A DNA stretch of 64,000 nucleotides, taken from the NCBI RefSeq assembly GCF_002850745.1, contig NZ_KZ559477.1:133870-197869 (forward strand), written 5' to 3'. The stretch comes from Nonomuraea indica. Its GTDB lineage: Bacteria; Actinomycetota; Actinomycetes; Streptosporangiales; Streptosporangiaceae. Positions within the stretch are counted from its first letter, which is position 1. Each line of letters starts with the position of its first letter. A model generated the notes under the pieces. That model searched no databases. It was not told the origin of the DNA and saw only the letters and a program-made list of their open reading frames with translations. The position numbers and the translations under genes are program-made. This document shows, piece by piece, positions 25,214 to 45,600 of this stretch.

Positions 25214-26479
25214 CTAGCCGATCTTCCTGAGGTCGACGACGTAACGCGTGTCACCGACGGTGTAGGACAGCAGCGGCTGGTCACCCTCGACGTGGGGTGT
25301 CTCGATCATGGTGACTGCGGGCCGGGCGCCGGTCACGCCGGGATCCCCGGGCTTCCCGACCGGCGGCGCGGAGCTCTCCTGCGGGCGGATGCCCAGATCG
25401 GCCGACCTGCCGGTCGTCGTGTCGTACAGCGCGACGCCGAGCGGGCGCCGGTCCGCCGCCACGGCCGTGGTGCAGAACCGGCCGGGCGCGAACCGCGACG
25501 GCTCGCACGGCGACGACTTCTCCTGCGAGCCGTCCCGCAGCCGTTGGAAGGTGGTGCCGTCCGCCGCCCAGCCGACGCAGAGGGTCACGCCGCAGATCAT
25601 CTCCTTCTCGCCGGCCCGGACCAGCGCGGTGCTGGTCTCGCCCGTCTCCAGGTTGCGGATCGTGCCGAACTGCGGCTCCTCCGGCCCGCGCATTCCCACC
25701 GTGCCGGCCCACGGCCAGGACAGCAGGTGCAGGCCGGCGCCCCCCTCGACGGGCTTCGCCGTCCCGCCCCCGAGGGGGACGGCGGACACCCCGCCCGCGT
25801 TGATCGAGAAGACGACCTGGTCGCCGGCGACGGCCAGGCCGTCGAGACCGCTCTCGTGGCCGCCGCCGTCCACCTGGTGGGTCGTCACGATCCGCGCCTC
25901 GCCCCCCGCGAGCGGCGCGGACCAGATCTGCGCCCGGCCGTCGTCCAGCTTGGTCCACCACACCACCTGGTCCGCTCCGATGGTGAAGCCGGAGGCGAAG
26001 AGCACGGTCCCCTCGGGCACCGGCACGTCGGCGATCTTCCGCAGCTCGCCGCTGTCGAGGTCGTAGGCGTGGACGGCGTCGGCCACCTCGAAACGCTGCT
26101 CCGTCGTCACGAGCAGCGTCCGCTCGTCCACGAAGGTGCGCGCCTGGTACGCCCGCCCGTCCGGCAGCTTCGCCGGGGTCTTCCGCACCGCCTCCGGCCA
26201 CACCTGCTCGATCGGCGCGGGCAGCTCCGTGAGCCGGGCCTGGACCGGCGCCGCGGTCGCGGACGTGGCGGGCACGGCCCGGATGTCCTCGCCGCGCAGC
26301 GCGTACGACGTGCCCCCGGCCAGCACCACCACGGCCGCCGCCGCGAGCAGCGCCTGGCTGCGCCGCCTGCGCCGGCGGAAGCGGGTCTCGACCGTGCCGG
26401 CCAGGGTGCCGGGCGCGTGCGGCGCCTGCGTGGCCGCGCGGTTGAGCGTCCTGCTCAGCTTGCTCTCGAGGTCGTTCAT
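25214..26479 (-). CDS. Membrane-anchored beta-propeller-like protein paired with a sigma factor
   Basis: 421 residues. A cytoplasmic N-terminus of about 38 residues (MNDLESKLSRTLNRAA, then an Arg-rich stretch RFRRRRRRSQ) precedes one membrane helix (ALLAAAAVVVLAGGTSYAL). The extracytoplasmic part has repeated blades such as DERTLLVTTEQRFEVAD, ADQVVWWTKLDDGRAQIW and GDQVVFSINAGG, i.e. a YncE/PQQ-like propeller. The ATG overlaps the sigma-factor stop by 4 bp. Position and topology suggest an anti-sigma or signal-receiving partner, although the short cytoplasmic part lacks the zinc motif HxxxCxxC of ZAS anti-sigma factors. Confidence 0.8.
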   Translation of the reverse strand: MNDLESKLSRTLNRAATQAPHAPGTLAGTVETRFRRRRRRSQALLAAAAVVVLAGGTSYALRGEDIRAVPATSATAAPVQARLTELPAPIEQVWPEAVRKTPAKLPDGRAYQARTFVDERTLLVTTEQRFEVADAVHAYDLDSGELRKIADVPVPEGTVLFASGFTIGADQVVWWTKLDDGRAQIWSAPLAGGEARIVTTHQVDGGGHESGLDGLAVAGDQVVFSINAGGVSAVPLGGGTAKPVEGGAGLHLLSWPWAGTVGMRGPEEPQFGTIRNLETGETSTALVRAGEKEMICGVTLCVGWAADGTTFQRLRDGSQEKSSPCEPSRFAPGRFCTTAVAADRRPLGVALYDTTTGRSADLGIRPQESSAPPVGKPGDPGVTGARPAVTMIETPHVEGDQPLLSYTVGDTRYVVDLRKIG

Positions 26480-27009
26480 CGGGCCTCTCCTCGTCCGGCG
26501 TCGGAGTGCAGGTGCCTGGCGGGTACGCGGTCGTCCGGCGGTGGCAGGGCGGCGCGGAGCTTGTCGAGCGCCCGGGAGACCTGGCTGCGCACGGTCCCCC
26601 GGGAGATGCCGAGCACGCCCGCGATCTCGGTGTCGGTGAGCTGCTCGTAGTAGCGCAGCACGACGACCGCCCGCTGGCGGCGCGGCAGACCGGCGAGGGC
26701 CTGCCACAGGTCGCGTTCGTCGCCGGCCGGCAGCGCGTCGTGATGCTCGCCCTCGGGCAGCGCCCAGGCGAGGTGCTCGCGCCGCCGCAGCCGCCAGGTG
26801 GCGATGTGCAGCCGGGCCATGGTCGTGCGCGCGTAGCTCTCCGGGTTGTCCTTGGACCGCAGCCGCGGCCAGGCGGCACGCAGCTTGACCAGCGCCTCCT
26901 GGACCAGGTCTGCGGCGTCGTGCGGGTTCCCGGCGAGCACGTATCCGTAGCGCAGCAGCGCGTCGCCGCGTTCGGCGACGAACTCCGCGAAACGGGAGTC
27001 TGGTTCCAC
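26476..27009 (-). CDS. ECF RNA polymerase sigma factor (SigE family)
   Basis: 177 residues from the GTG at 27009 (VEPDSRFAEFV); in-frame starts at 27039 and 27081 would lengthen it. Region 2 includes RYGYVLAGNPHDAADLVQEALVK. Region 4 includes LPRRQRAVVVLRYYEQLTDTEIAGVLG and the recognition helix ISRGTVRSQVSRALDKL. This matches the actinobacterial SigE-type ECF group that is usually co-transcribed with a membrane partner, as here. The signal and regulon are unknown. Confidence 0.93.
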   Translation of the reverse strand: MEPDSRFAEFVAERGDALLRYGYVLAGNPHDAADLVQEALVKLRAAWPRLRSKDNPESYARTTMARLHIATWRLRRREHLAWALPEGEHHDALPAGDERDLWQALAGLPRRQRAVVVLRYYEQLTDTEIAGVLGISRGTVRSQVSRALDKLRAALPPPDDRVPARHLHSDAGRGEAR

Positions 27010-27086
27010 GTGCTTCTCGCCCTTCGTCGGTTGCTTCACCTCCCAGAGGAGCCCGGCCGGGAAACTGTTGCACCGACGCATGGGAA

Positions 27087-27126
27087 AGGGCCGCGCCAGG
27101 CCGGGGGGAGAGGCTGGCGCGGCCCT
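27087..27126 (-). terminator. Terminator of the isocitrate lyase gene
   Basis: A perfect 13-bp stem (AGGGCCGCGCCAG with CTGGCGCGGCCCT) and a 14-nt loop lie 61 bp after the aceA stop and just before the sigma-factor gene. Confidence 0.75.
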
Positions 27127-27186
27127 GGGTCGCCGGGGAACCGTCCCATGCCCTGGAGGTGGCCGGCGAGTCTGGGGTCGTCGCGG

Positions 27187-28467
<1,281 letters not shown>

Positions 28468-28576
28468 GGTTTCACTCCTTTGTCGTCCCCTGGGGCCTGT
28501 GCCGAGTGTGTGCCCGTACGAGGCATGATCAGTAGCATCTCTCGATGAGAAGAAGTGTGAAAATTCTCTCTGAGCG

Positions 28577-28592
28577 AATACTTGCGGGTATT
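28577..28592. promoter_or_regulatory. Candidate operator between aceA and the RamB-like gene
   Basis: The inverted repeat AATAC-N6-GTATT, with TTGCGG in the centre, lies in an unusually AT-rich stretch of the 240-bp divergent region. It does not match the published RamB consensus well, so the assignment is tentative. Confidence 0.3.
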
Positions 28593-28707
28593 AAACGGAG
28601 AAGAAATCGCGAGTTTTCCTGTTGGACTAGACCAATCCCATCGCGGGTGCGGCGTGCGGGCGGTGGCGGTCTGGAAGAAGGGCAGAATTTCTGTCTAAGA
28701 TTGCGGC

Positions 28708-30180
28708 ATGGCGTCCTTGTTGGGTGAAGAACCGCTGTCTTTGACGCAGGAGCTCGATCTCATCGCGTTCGGACAGCGCCTGCGCCACCTGCGCAAACAG
28801 CGCGGCCTGACCCTCTCCGACCTGGGCGCCCGCGTCGACCGGGCCCCCAGCCAGCTCTCCCTGCTGGAGAACGGCAAGCGGGAGCCGAAGCTGTCGCTGC
28901 TCAAGTCGCTCGCCACCGCCCTCGGCGTGCCCGTCGAGGAGCTGCTGCGCCGCCAGCCGCCCAACCGGCGCGCCCAGCTCGAGATCGCCCTGGAGGAGGC
29001 CCAGCGCGACCCCCTCTACGCCTCACTCGGACTGCCCCGCCTCAAGGTCTCCGCGCGCGTGCCCAACGACGTGCTCGAACACATCCTCGGCCTGTACGGC
29101 GAGCTGCGCGCCCGCCAGGCCAGGGGCACCGCCACCCCGGAGGAGGCCAGGGCCGCCAACGCCGAGCTGCGCCGCAGGCAGCGCGAGCTGGGCAACTACT
29201 TCCCCGACATCGAGAAGGCCGCCGCCGAGTCGCTCGCGGCCGTCGGCTACCGCACCGGGGCGCTGTCGCAGAGCACGATCCAGGCGCTCGTCACCCACTT
29301 CGGCTACACGGTGCACACCGCCCAGGACCTGCCCCGCTCGGTGCGGTCCATCACCGACCTGCGCAACCGCCGCATCTACGTCAAGCACGAGCAGCTCGGC
29401 ATGCACACCCCGCGCACGATCCTCCTGCAGACCCTCGGCCACCTCGCGCTCGGCCACGGCAAGCCGCGCGACTTCGCCGACTTCCTGCGCCAGCGGACGG
29501 AGGCCAACTACTTCGCCGCCGCCGTGCTCGTCCCGGAGAAGGCCGCCGCGCTCTTCCTCAGGGAGGCCAAGGCCGACCGGGCCCTGTCGGTGGAGGACCT
29601 GCGTGACGTGTTCGCCGTCTCCTACGAGATGGCCGCCCACCGCTTCACCAATCTGGCCACCCACCATCTCGGCCTGGTCTGCCACTTCGTCCGCAACGAC
29701 GCCGGCGGCATCATCTACAAGGCGTACGAGAACGACGGCATCGTCTTCCCCGCCGACGAGCAGGGCGCCATCGAGGGGCAGCGGATGTGCCTGCAGTGGT
29801 CGGGCCGTCAGGTGTTCCTCTCGCCCGACCGTTTCTCCGTCTTCTACCAGTACTCCGACTCGCCCACCGGCACCTACTTCTGCGTCGCCCACGTCGACCC
29901 TTCGCGCGAGCGCGACTTCGCCATCACGCTCGGCGTGCCGTACAAGGAGTCGCGCTGGTTCCGGGGTCGCGAGACGACCAACCGCACCAAGTCGCACTGC
30001 CCCACCGGCGACTGCTGCCGCCGCCCGCCCACCGAACTGGCCGAACGCTGGGAGGGCTACGCCTGGCCGTCGGCCCGCGCCAACTCCCACGTCCTGGCCG
30101 CGCTGCCGCCCGGTTCGTTCCCCGGCGTGGACGAGGCCGACGTCTACACCTTCCTCGAACGGCATGCCGTCCGGAGCTGA
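28708..30180 (+). CDS. ramB: RamB-type XRE/short-chain acyl regulator
   Basis: 490 residues. An XRE HTH occupies about residues 20-75 (FGQRLRHLRKQRGLTLSDLG, SQLSLLENGKREP). The central region is IrrE/ImmA-like (LLQTLGHLALGHG, FAAAVLVPEKAA). The C-terminal domain has the Cys-containing HCPTGDCCRRPP. This three-part architecture and length are those of RamB and its relatives, which bind upstream of aceA/aceB and respond to acetate status. The divergent aceA gene supports the call. The symbol is by family and context; function in this organism is inferred. Confidence 0.88.
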   Translation: MASLLGEEPLSLTQELDLIAFGQRLRHLRKQRGLTLSDLGARVDRAPSQLSLLENGKREPKLSLLKSLATALGVPVEELLRRQPPNRRAQLEIALEEAQRDPLYASLGLPRLKVSARVPNDVLEHILGLYGELRARQARGTATPEEARAANAELRRRQRELGNYFPDIEKAAAESLAAVGYRTGALSQSTIQALVTHFGYTVHTAQDLPRSVRSITDLRNRRIYVKHEQLGMHTPRTILLQTLGHLALGHGKPRDFADFLRQRTEANYFAAAVLVPEKAAALFLREAKADRALSVEDLRDVFAVSYEMAAHRFTNLATHHLGLVCHFVRNDAGGIIYKAYENDGIVFPADEQGAIEGQRMCLQWSGRQVFLSPDRFSVFYQYSDSPTGTYFCVAHVDPSRERDFAITLGVPYKESRWFRGRETTNRTKSHCPTGDCCRRPPTELAERWEGYAWPSARANSHVLAALPPGSFPGVDEADVYTFLERHAVRS

Positions 30181-30247
30181 CCTTGGCTCCCGTAGCTACT
30201 CATCGGTAGGGTTGTGCTGCCGGGTGGCGAGGTGAGGGGAGCTGCGC

Positions 30248-31459
30248 ATGAGCGGCGGTTTCGGTCTGGAGCCCAGCGACGACGTGGCCGAGGTGCGCGA
30301 CTGGGTCCACGCCTTCGCCCGTGACGTGATCCGCCCCGCGGGGGCCGAGTGGGACGAGCGCGAGGAGACCCCCTGGCCCGTCATCCAGGAGGCCGCCAAG
30401 ATCGGGCTGTACTCGCTCGACTTCTTCGCCACCCAGTGGTTCGAGGAGAGCGGGCTGGCGCTGCCCGTGGCGTTCGAGGAGATCTTCTGGGGCGACGCCG
30501 GCATCGGCCTGTCCATCGTCGGCACCGGCCTGGCCGCCGCCGCGCTGTCGGCCGGCGGCACGCCCGAGCAGATGGGGGAGTGGCTGCCGCAGATGTTCGG
30601 CACCGCCAACGACGTCAAGCTCGGCGCGTTCTGCGTCTCCGAACCCGACGCCGGCTCCGACGTCGGCTCCATCCGCACCCGCGCCGTCCCCGACGGCGGC
30701 GACTGGGTGCTCAACGGCGTCAAGACCTGGGCCACCAACGGCGGCATCGCCGACGTCCACGTGGTCGTGGCCTCCGTCGACCCCGCCCTCGGCACCCGCG
30801 GCCAGGCCACGTTCGTCGTCCCGCCCGGCACGCCCGGCCTGTCCATGGGGCAGAAGTTCCGCAAGCACGGCATCCGCGCCTCCCACACCGCCGAAGTCGT
30901 CCTCGACGACGTCCGCGTCCCCGGCTCCTGCCTGCTGGGCGGCCGGGAGAAGCTGGAGGCCCGCCTCGCCCGCGTCCGCAAGGGCGAACGCGCCGGCGAG
31001 CAGGCCGCCCTGCGCACCTTCGAGACCACCCGTCCCTCCGTCGCCGCCATGGCGGTCGGCATCGCCCGCGCCGCCTTCGAGTACGCCCGCGACTACTCCC
31101 GCGAGCGCGAGCAGTTCGGCCGCAAGATCGGCGAGAACCAGGCCATCGCGTTCCTGCTGGCCGAGATGGCCACCCGCGTCGACATGGCCCGCCTGCTCAC
31201 CTGGCGCGCCGCCTGGATGGCCCGCACCGGCAAACGCTTCGAACAGGCGGAGGGCTCGATGTCGAAGCTCGTGGCGGGTGAGACGGCGGTCTGGGTGACC
31301 GAACAGGCGATCCAGATCCTGGGCGGGGCCGGCTACACGCGCGATCACCCCGTCGAGCGCTTCCACCGCGATGCCAAGATCTACACCATCTTCGAGGGCA
31401 CGAGCGAGATCCAACGCCTCATCATCGGCCGCGCCGTCACCGGCCTGCCCGTTCGCTGA
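30248..31459 (+). CDS. Acyl-CoA dehydrogenase
   Basis: 403 residues. The N-terminal helical domain is followed by the FAD-binding segment GAFCVSEPDAGSDVGSI and WATNGGIAD. The C-terminal helical bundle ends IFEGTSEIQRLIIGRAV. The base region DHPVERFHRDAKIYTIFEGT is present, with the catalytic Glu expected in FEGTSEI. It oxidises an acyl-CoA to the 2-enoyl-CoA with an electron-transfer flavoprotein as acceptor. It lies 67 bp downstream of the RamB-like gene and shares the theme of acyl/acetate metabolism. Chain-length preference cannot be read from the sequence. Confidence 0.94.
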   Translation: MSGGFGLEPSDDVAEVRDWVHAFARDVIRPAGAEWDEREETPWPVIQEAAKIGLYSLDFFATQWFEESGLALPVAFEEIFWGDAGIGLSIVGTGLAAAALSAGGTPEQMGEWLPQMFGTANDVKLGAFCVSEPDAGSDVGSIRTRAVPDGGDWVLNGVKTWATNGGIADVHVVVASVDPALGTRGQATFVVPPGTPGLSMGQKFRKHGIRASHTAEVVLDDVRVPGSCLLGGREKLEARLARVRKGERAGEQAALRTFETTRPSVAAMAVGIARAAFEYARDYSREREQFGRKIGENQAIAFLLAEMATRVDMARLLTWRAAWMARTGKRFEQAEGSMSKLVAGETAVWVTEQAIQILGGAGYTRDHPVERFHRDAKIYTIFEGTSEIQRLIIGRAVTGLPVR

Positions 31460-31805
31460 GACGCCCGGTTGTCGGATCACCGGTGTGCGGCCCAGGGTTC
31501 GCCCCCTGTTCCGTCACCGTTCCGTCAGGGCGTCGGGGAAGATCATCTCGCCGCGGGATGAGGTCGTCGCCAGGACGACCGGAGGGGAGCGGGCGGCGGT
31601 CGACCTGAATGCCGTCTCCGCCTCGTACCTCGGCCGGCGGCGCGACGATGTCCTGGAGGCGCGCCACCACGTCGGACCGGACCATCGCAGGGGTGGGCGC
31701 CACCGGCCGGGGCCCCGGCAGGGACGACGGTCACGAGGGGGTCGTGGTCCCGGCGCCGTGGCAGGATCGACCCGACCGTCTCACCGCGTTCTGGAGGAAT
31801 CGGCC
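31460..31805. other. 346-bp region without a supported gene
   Basis: Reading frames exist on both strands but none shows a convincing domain, start or codon pattern. It may contain a decayed gene on the minus strand (DVVARLQDIVAPP near 31680), which I could not identify. Confidence 0.5.
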
Positions 31806-32453
31806 ATGGGGATCTTCTCACCGAAGCCCGGGCGGCGGCGGCGCGAGCCTCCGCCGGGCGTGGTGGCCGCGGCCGCGGACCATCCCGGTGGCTGGGTGTA
31901 CGCGATCGACCCTGACCAGGTCGCGAGTCCGGACGGGTACGTGCCGCCCGAGGCGATCGCGGGTGCGTGGCGGGTCGGCGACGACGGCCGTCCCACCGGG
32001 GAGTACGAGCCCAACCCCCGGCACGGGCCGGTGCGTGACGACTTCACCCCGCTGACCGATCCGGACCACTGGCTGGGCTGGCTCGGGGACGATCCCGCCG
32101 CGGCGGTCCGCGCGTCGATCGCGGAGATCCTCGGCGAGCAGGTGCCCGGCTCGGTCCTGGAGTGGATCAAGGTTCTCGGCACGCCCGAGTTTCTCACCGG
32201 TGGGCGGCGCGATCCCGATGATCCGGACAAGGTCGTCGTCGTGCGGGCCGCACTGGCGCTGCCGTTCGCGCTGTCGGTCTGCCCACCCGGCGGGGAGCGT
32301 TCGGTGCTGCAGGGCGTGTTCTCCTGGGCCGCCGCGGGGCTGGATCGGCCCGGTGGGCGGCGAGACAGCGTCTGGTTCGACCTCGGAGCCGGTCTGGAGG
32401 AAGCCACGGGGCTGTTGCGCGACCGGATCTATGCCCTGGACGACCCGTCCTGA
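31806..32453 (+). CDS. Hypothetical protein, 215 residues
   Basis: The ATG at 31806 is preceded by GGAGGAATC. The protein is soluble, acidic and Pro/Asp-rich, with no signal peptide or membrane helix. Recognisable segments are GGWVYAIDPDQVASPDGYVP near the N-terminus, HWLGWLGDDPAAAV in the middle and a VVVVRAALALPFALSVCP strand-helix. I do not recognise the family. Codon use fits the neighbourhood. It stands alone between the acyl-CoA dehydrogenase and a regulator remnant. Confidence 0.7.
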   Translation: MGIFSPKPGRRRREPPPGVVAAAADHPGGWVYAIDPDQVASPDGYVPPEAIAGAWRVGDDGRPTGEYEPNPRHGPVRDDFTPLTDPDHWLGWLGDDPAAAVRASIAEILGEQVPGSVLEWIKVLGTPEFLTGGRRDPDDPDKVVVVRAALALPFALSVCPPGGERSVLQGVFSWAAAGLDRPGGRRDSVWFDLGAGLEEATGLLRDRIYALDDPS

Positions 32454-32558
32454 CCGAACGTCCTGTTGGGAGAGGTGCGTGGCCAGGTCGGAGAGCGGGC
32501 GTTCTTCGAGTGCTGGGATGAACCCGTCCGGCGCGAGGCGGGCACCGTGCCCTCCGCC

Positions 32559-32741
32559 GTCCTGCGCGACCGTGGTCAGCGGTGGTACGGCGAAGCGGGC
32601 CGCGGGGATGTCGTCGGCGCCGAGGACGGCCAGGTCGTCCGATGCGGCCCGGCCCAGCCTGCGCATCCCGGCCGGCAGTGCCAGGGCGACCTCGTCGTTG
32701 TAGGCGCACACGGCCGTGGCCCGGCCCCGCCGGCCCGCCAC
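32559..32741 (-). pseudogene. Remnant of a LacI-family regulator
   Basis: About 61 residues match the C-terminal effector domain of LacI/GalR regulators: VCAYNDEVALAL, AGMRRLGR, DLAVLGADDIPAARF and PPLTTVAQD. The DNA-binding domain and the rest of the effector domain are missing on both sides, and the frame then runs into unrelated sequence. It is a decayed fragment at the left border of the NRPS genes. Confidence 0.75.
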
Positions 32742-32915
32742 CGCGTCGGCGTCGGGCCCCGCCTGGAGACGGTGTCCGTGGCATCCGGGGGCCTGCGCCG
32801 ACCGGCCGGCGGAGGCTTGCCCCTACCGGGAAACGGTGTTCCCTGCTGGGAACACGAGCCGAACCCCGCAGCCACGGAGCATTACCCCTACAATCTGTTC
32901 CGGGGAGAACGCGGG

Positions 32916-42613
<9,698 letters not shown>

Positions 42614-42617
<4 letters not shown>

Positions 42618-45600
42618 TGGGGACCTTCCATCGACCGCAGCAGGGCTTCGGCCTCGTCGTCCGAATACGTCGCGACCATGAGATAGAGCTCGGCAGCCGC
42701 CTCCACGTCGGGCGACGTGAGGTGCGCGGCGAGCTCGGCGACGGTCGGGTGGGAGAACAGTGTGCGGAGCGGGACCCGCACCTCCAGCGCCTCCCGCAGC
42801 CGGGAGGCGATCCTGGTGGCGTTGAGCGAGTGGCCGCCCAGCTCGAAGAGGTTGTCGTGCCGTCCGACCCGGCCGCCGAGCACCTCCTGCCAGACGGCCG
42901 CGACGACCTGCTCCAGCGGGGTGACGGGGGCGGTGAAGGCGCGCACCCCCTGGCCGGGGTCCGGCAGGGCGTGCCGGTCCACCTTGCCCGACGGGTTGAC
43001 GGGCAGGGACTCCAGCGGGACGAACGTGCTCGGCACCATGTACTCGGGCAGCCGCTCGGCCAGGTAGGGGCGCAGCCCGGTGGTGTCGTCGGCGACCACG
43101 TACGCCACCAGCCGGTCCTCACGCGCCATGACGAACGCCTCGCGCACGGCGGGGTGCCCGGCCAGCACCGCGGCGATCTCGCCGGGCTCGACCCGGTAGC
43201 CGCGGATCTTGACCTGGTCGTCCGCGCGGCCCAGGAACTGGATGTCCCCGGCCTCGTCGCGGCGGGCGAGGTCACCGGTCCGGTACAGCCGGCGCCCGTC
43301 GCGCCAGGTGATGAACCGCTCCTCGGTCAGCTCGGGCTGGCCGTGGTAGCCGCGGGCCAGGCAGGCGCCGCCGAGATGCAGCTCACCGGGTACGCCGTCG
43401 GGCGTCTCATGGCCCAGGCGGTCGAGGATCAGCGCCTGGACGCCCGTGATCGGCTTGCCGATGGGCGGCAGCCGCGGCCAGTCCCCGGGCGGGCCGGTGA
43501 GCGTGTGGGCGATGTCGATGATCGCGCCCTCGGTCGGCCCGTACTGGTTGTGCAGCCTCATCCACGGCCTGATGAACCGTTCGAGCTGCGGGGTCACCTG
43601 GAGCTGCTCGCCCGCGGTGATCACCTCGCGCAGCGTGGCGGGCGGCTCGATCCCCGCGCCGGCCAGCGACTGCAGGGCCACGAACGGCAGGAAGATCCGC
43701 TCCACCCGGTGGCGGGCGATGTGGCCGAGCAGGGCGGCCGGGTCGCGCCGCACCTCGTCGCTCACCATGACGAGCGTCCCGCCGTACGCCCAGGTGCTGA
43801 AGATCTCCTGCACCGAGACGTCGAAGCCGAGCGCGGTGAACTGCAGGCTCCGGTAGGAGCCGCTGTGCCAGGCCATGAGGTTGGCGACCGGGCGGTGCGG
43901 CATCGCCACGCCCTTGGGCCGGCCGGTCGAGCCCGAGGTGAACAGGATGTAGGCCAGGTCGTCCGGGGTGGCTCCGCCGTCCGGCCGGTGGTCCGGCCGG
44001 CCGTCGAGGTCCGTGTCGACATGGACGGGCCGCTCGTGCGGCAGGCCGCCGGCCAGCGCCCGGTGCGTCACCAGGACCGGGGTGTCCACCCGGCCGAGCA
44101 CCTGGGTGAGGCGTCCCTCGGGGTAGGAGGGGTCGAGCGGCACGTAGGCGCCGCCCGACTTGAGGATGCCGAGCAGGGCGACGGGCAGGTCGAGCGAGCG
44201 GCGCACGTGCAGGGCGACCGGCACCTCCGGGCCCACGCCCAGCTCGCGCAGCAGGTGGGCCAGCTGGTTGGCGCGCCGGTCGAGCTCGGCGTAGGTGAGG
44301 GCGGCGCCCTCGAACTCGACGGCGACCGCGTCGGGCGTCCGGTCGGCCTGCTGCTCGAAGAGCCCGTGCAGGGTCTGGCCGGGGCCGCGGCCGGCGGGGC
44401 CGTGGTCGCGGGCGAGCAGCGCGGAGACCGGCGCGGCCGGGTCGGCCGCCACCTGCTCCAGGACGCGCACGTAGTGGGCCAGCAGGCGCTCGGCGGTGGC
44501 GCGCTCGAACAGGTCGGAGGCGTACTCCAGGCTCAGCTCGCGCCCTTCGGCGTACAGCACCAGGTCGGCCTTCGCGCCGCCGTTCTCGACCTCCTCCAGC
44601 ATCCGGAAGGTCACCCCGCCGGCGCGTCGCGCGGCCGGGGGCTCCTGCATCGCGAACATCACGTCGAACGGCGGCCGGCCGTCCGGGCAGAGCTCCCGCA
44701 CGATCTCCTCGAGCGGCACGTCCGTGGGCGTGGCCAGGACGCTCTCGCGCACGTGCGCCAGCAGGCGCTCGAAGGACGGGTCGCCCTCCAAGGCGGTCCT
44801 GATCGGCAGCGTCTCCACGAAGAACCCGATCGCGGAGTCCGCGCCCGGCGCCTCCCGGCCGGAGAACGGCACGCCGGTGACGATGTCGTCCCGGCCGCTG
44901 TAGCGGTGCAGGAGGGCCTGGAAGGCCGCGAACACCACCATGAAGGGGCTCGCCTGGGCGCGCCTGCCCAGCGACTCCAGCTCGGTCAGCAGCCCGTCCG
45001 GCAGCGTGGCCCGCACCCGGCCGCCGCGCCGTGCCGGGCCGGACGGCCCCGGGCCGTCGGCGGGCAGCCCCAGCCGCTCGGGCGGCGACTCCAGGAGCTT
45101 CCTCCAGTACGGCAGGCCGTCGGCGCCCGGCGCCCGGCGGTACGTCCCGGCCGGCGCGGGCAGGCTCTCGCCCGCGTACAGCCGCGCCAGCTCGTCGAGG
45201 AGGACCCCGGCGGACCAGCCGTCGAAGGCGATGTGGTGGACGCTGAGCAGCAGCCGGTGGCGGTCGTCGGCCAGCCGGAGCAGCAGCGCCCGCAGCACGG
45301 GCCCCTCGCGCAGGTCGAAGGGGTCACGGGCGGCGTGCTTGGCCAGCGCGACCGCGCCGCGCGGGGTGGCGTCCATGACCTTCAGCGGCACGGTCACCGC
45401 CGGCTCCACCACGGGCACCGGCTCGCCGTCGCGCTCCTCGTAGCGGGTGCGCAGCGGCGCGTGCCGGCGGACGATCTCGTTGATCGCGCTCTCCAGGCGC
45501 GCGGTGTCGAGCGGGCCGTCCAGGGCGTACAGGATGGGCACGTTGTACTGCGCGCCGGGCGCCATCTGGTCGATGAACCAGAGCCGGCGCTGCGCCGGCG

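Noticed and set aside
31437..31703. Minus-strand frame with DVVARLQDIVAPP, possibly the start of a flavin-dependent oxidase
   Set aside because: Too short and too weak a resemblance; no second motif follows.
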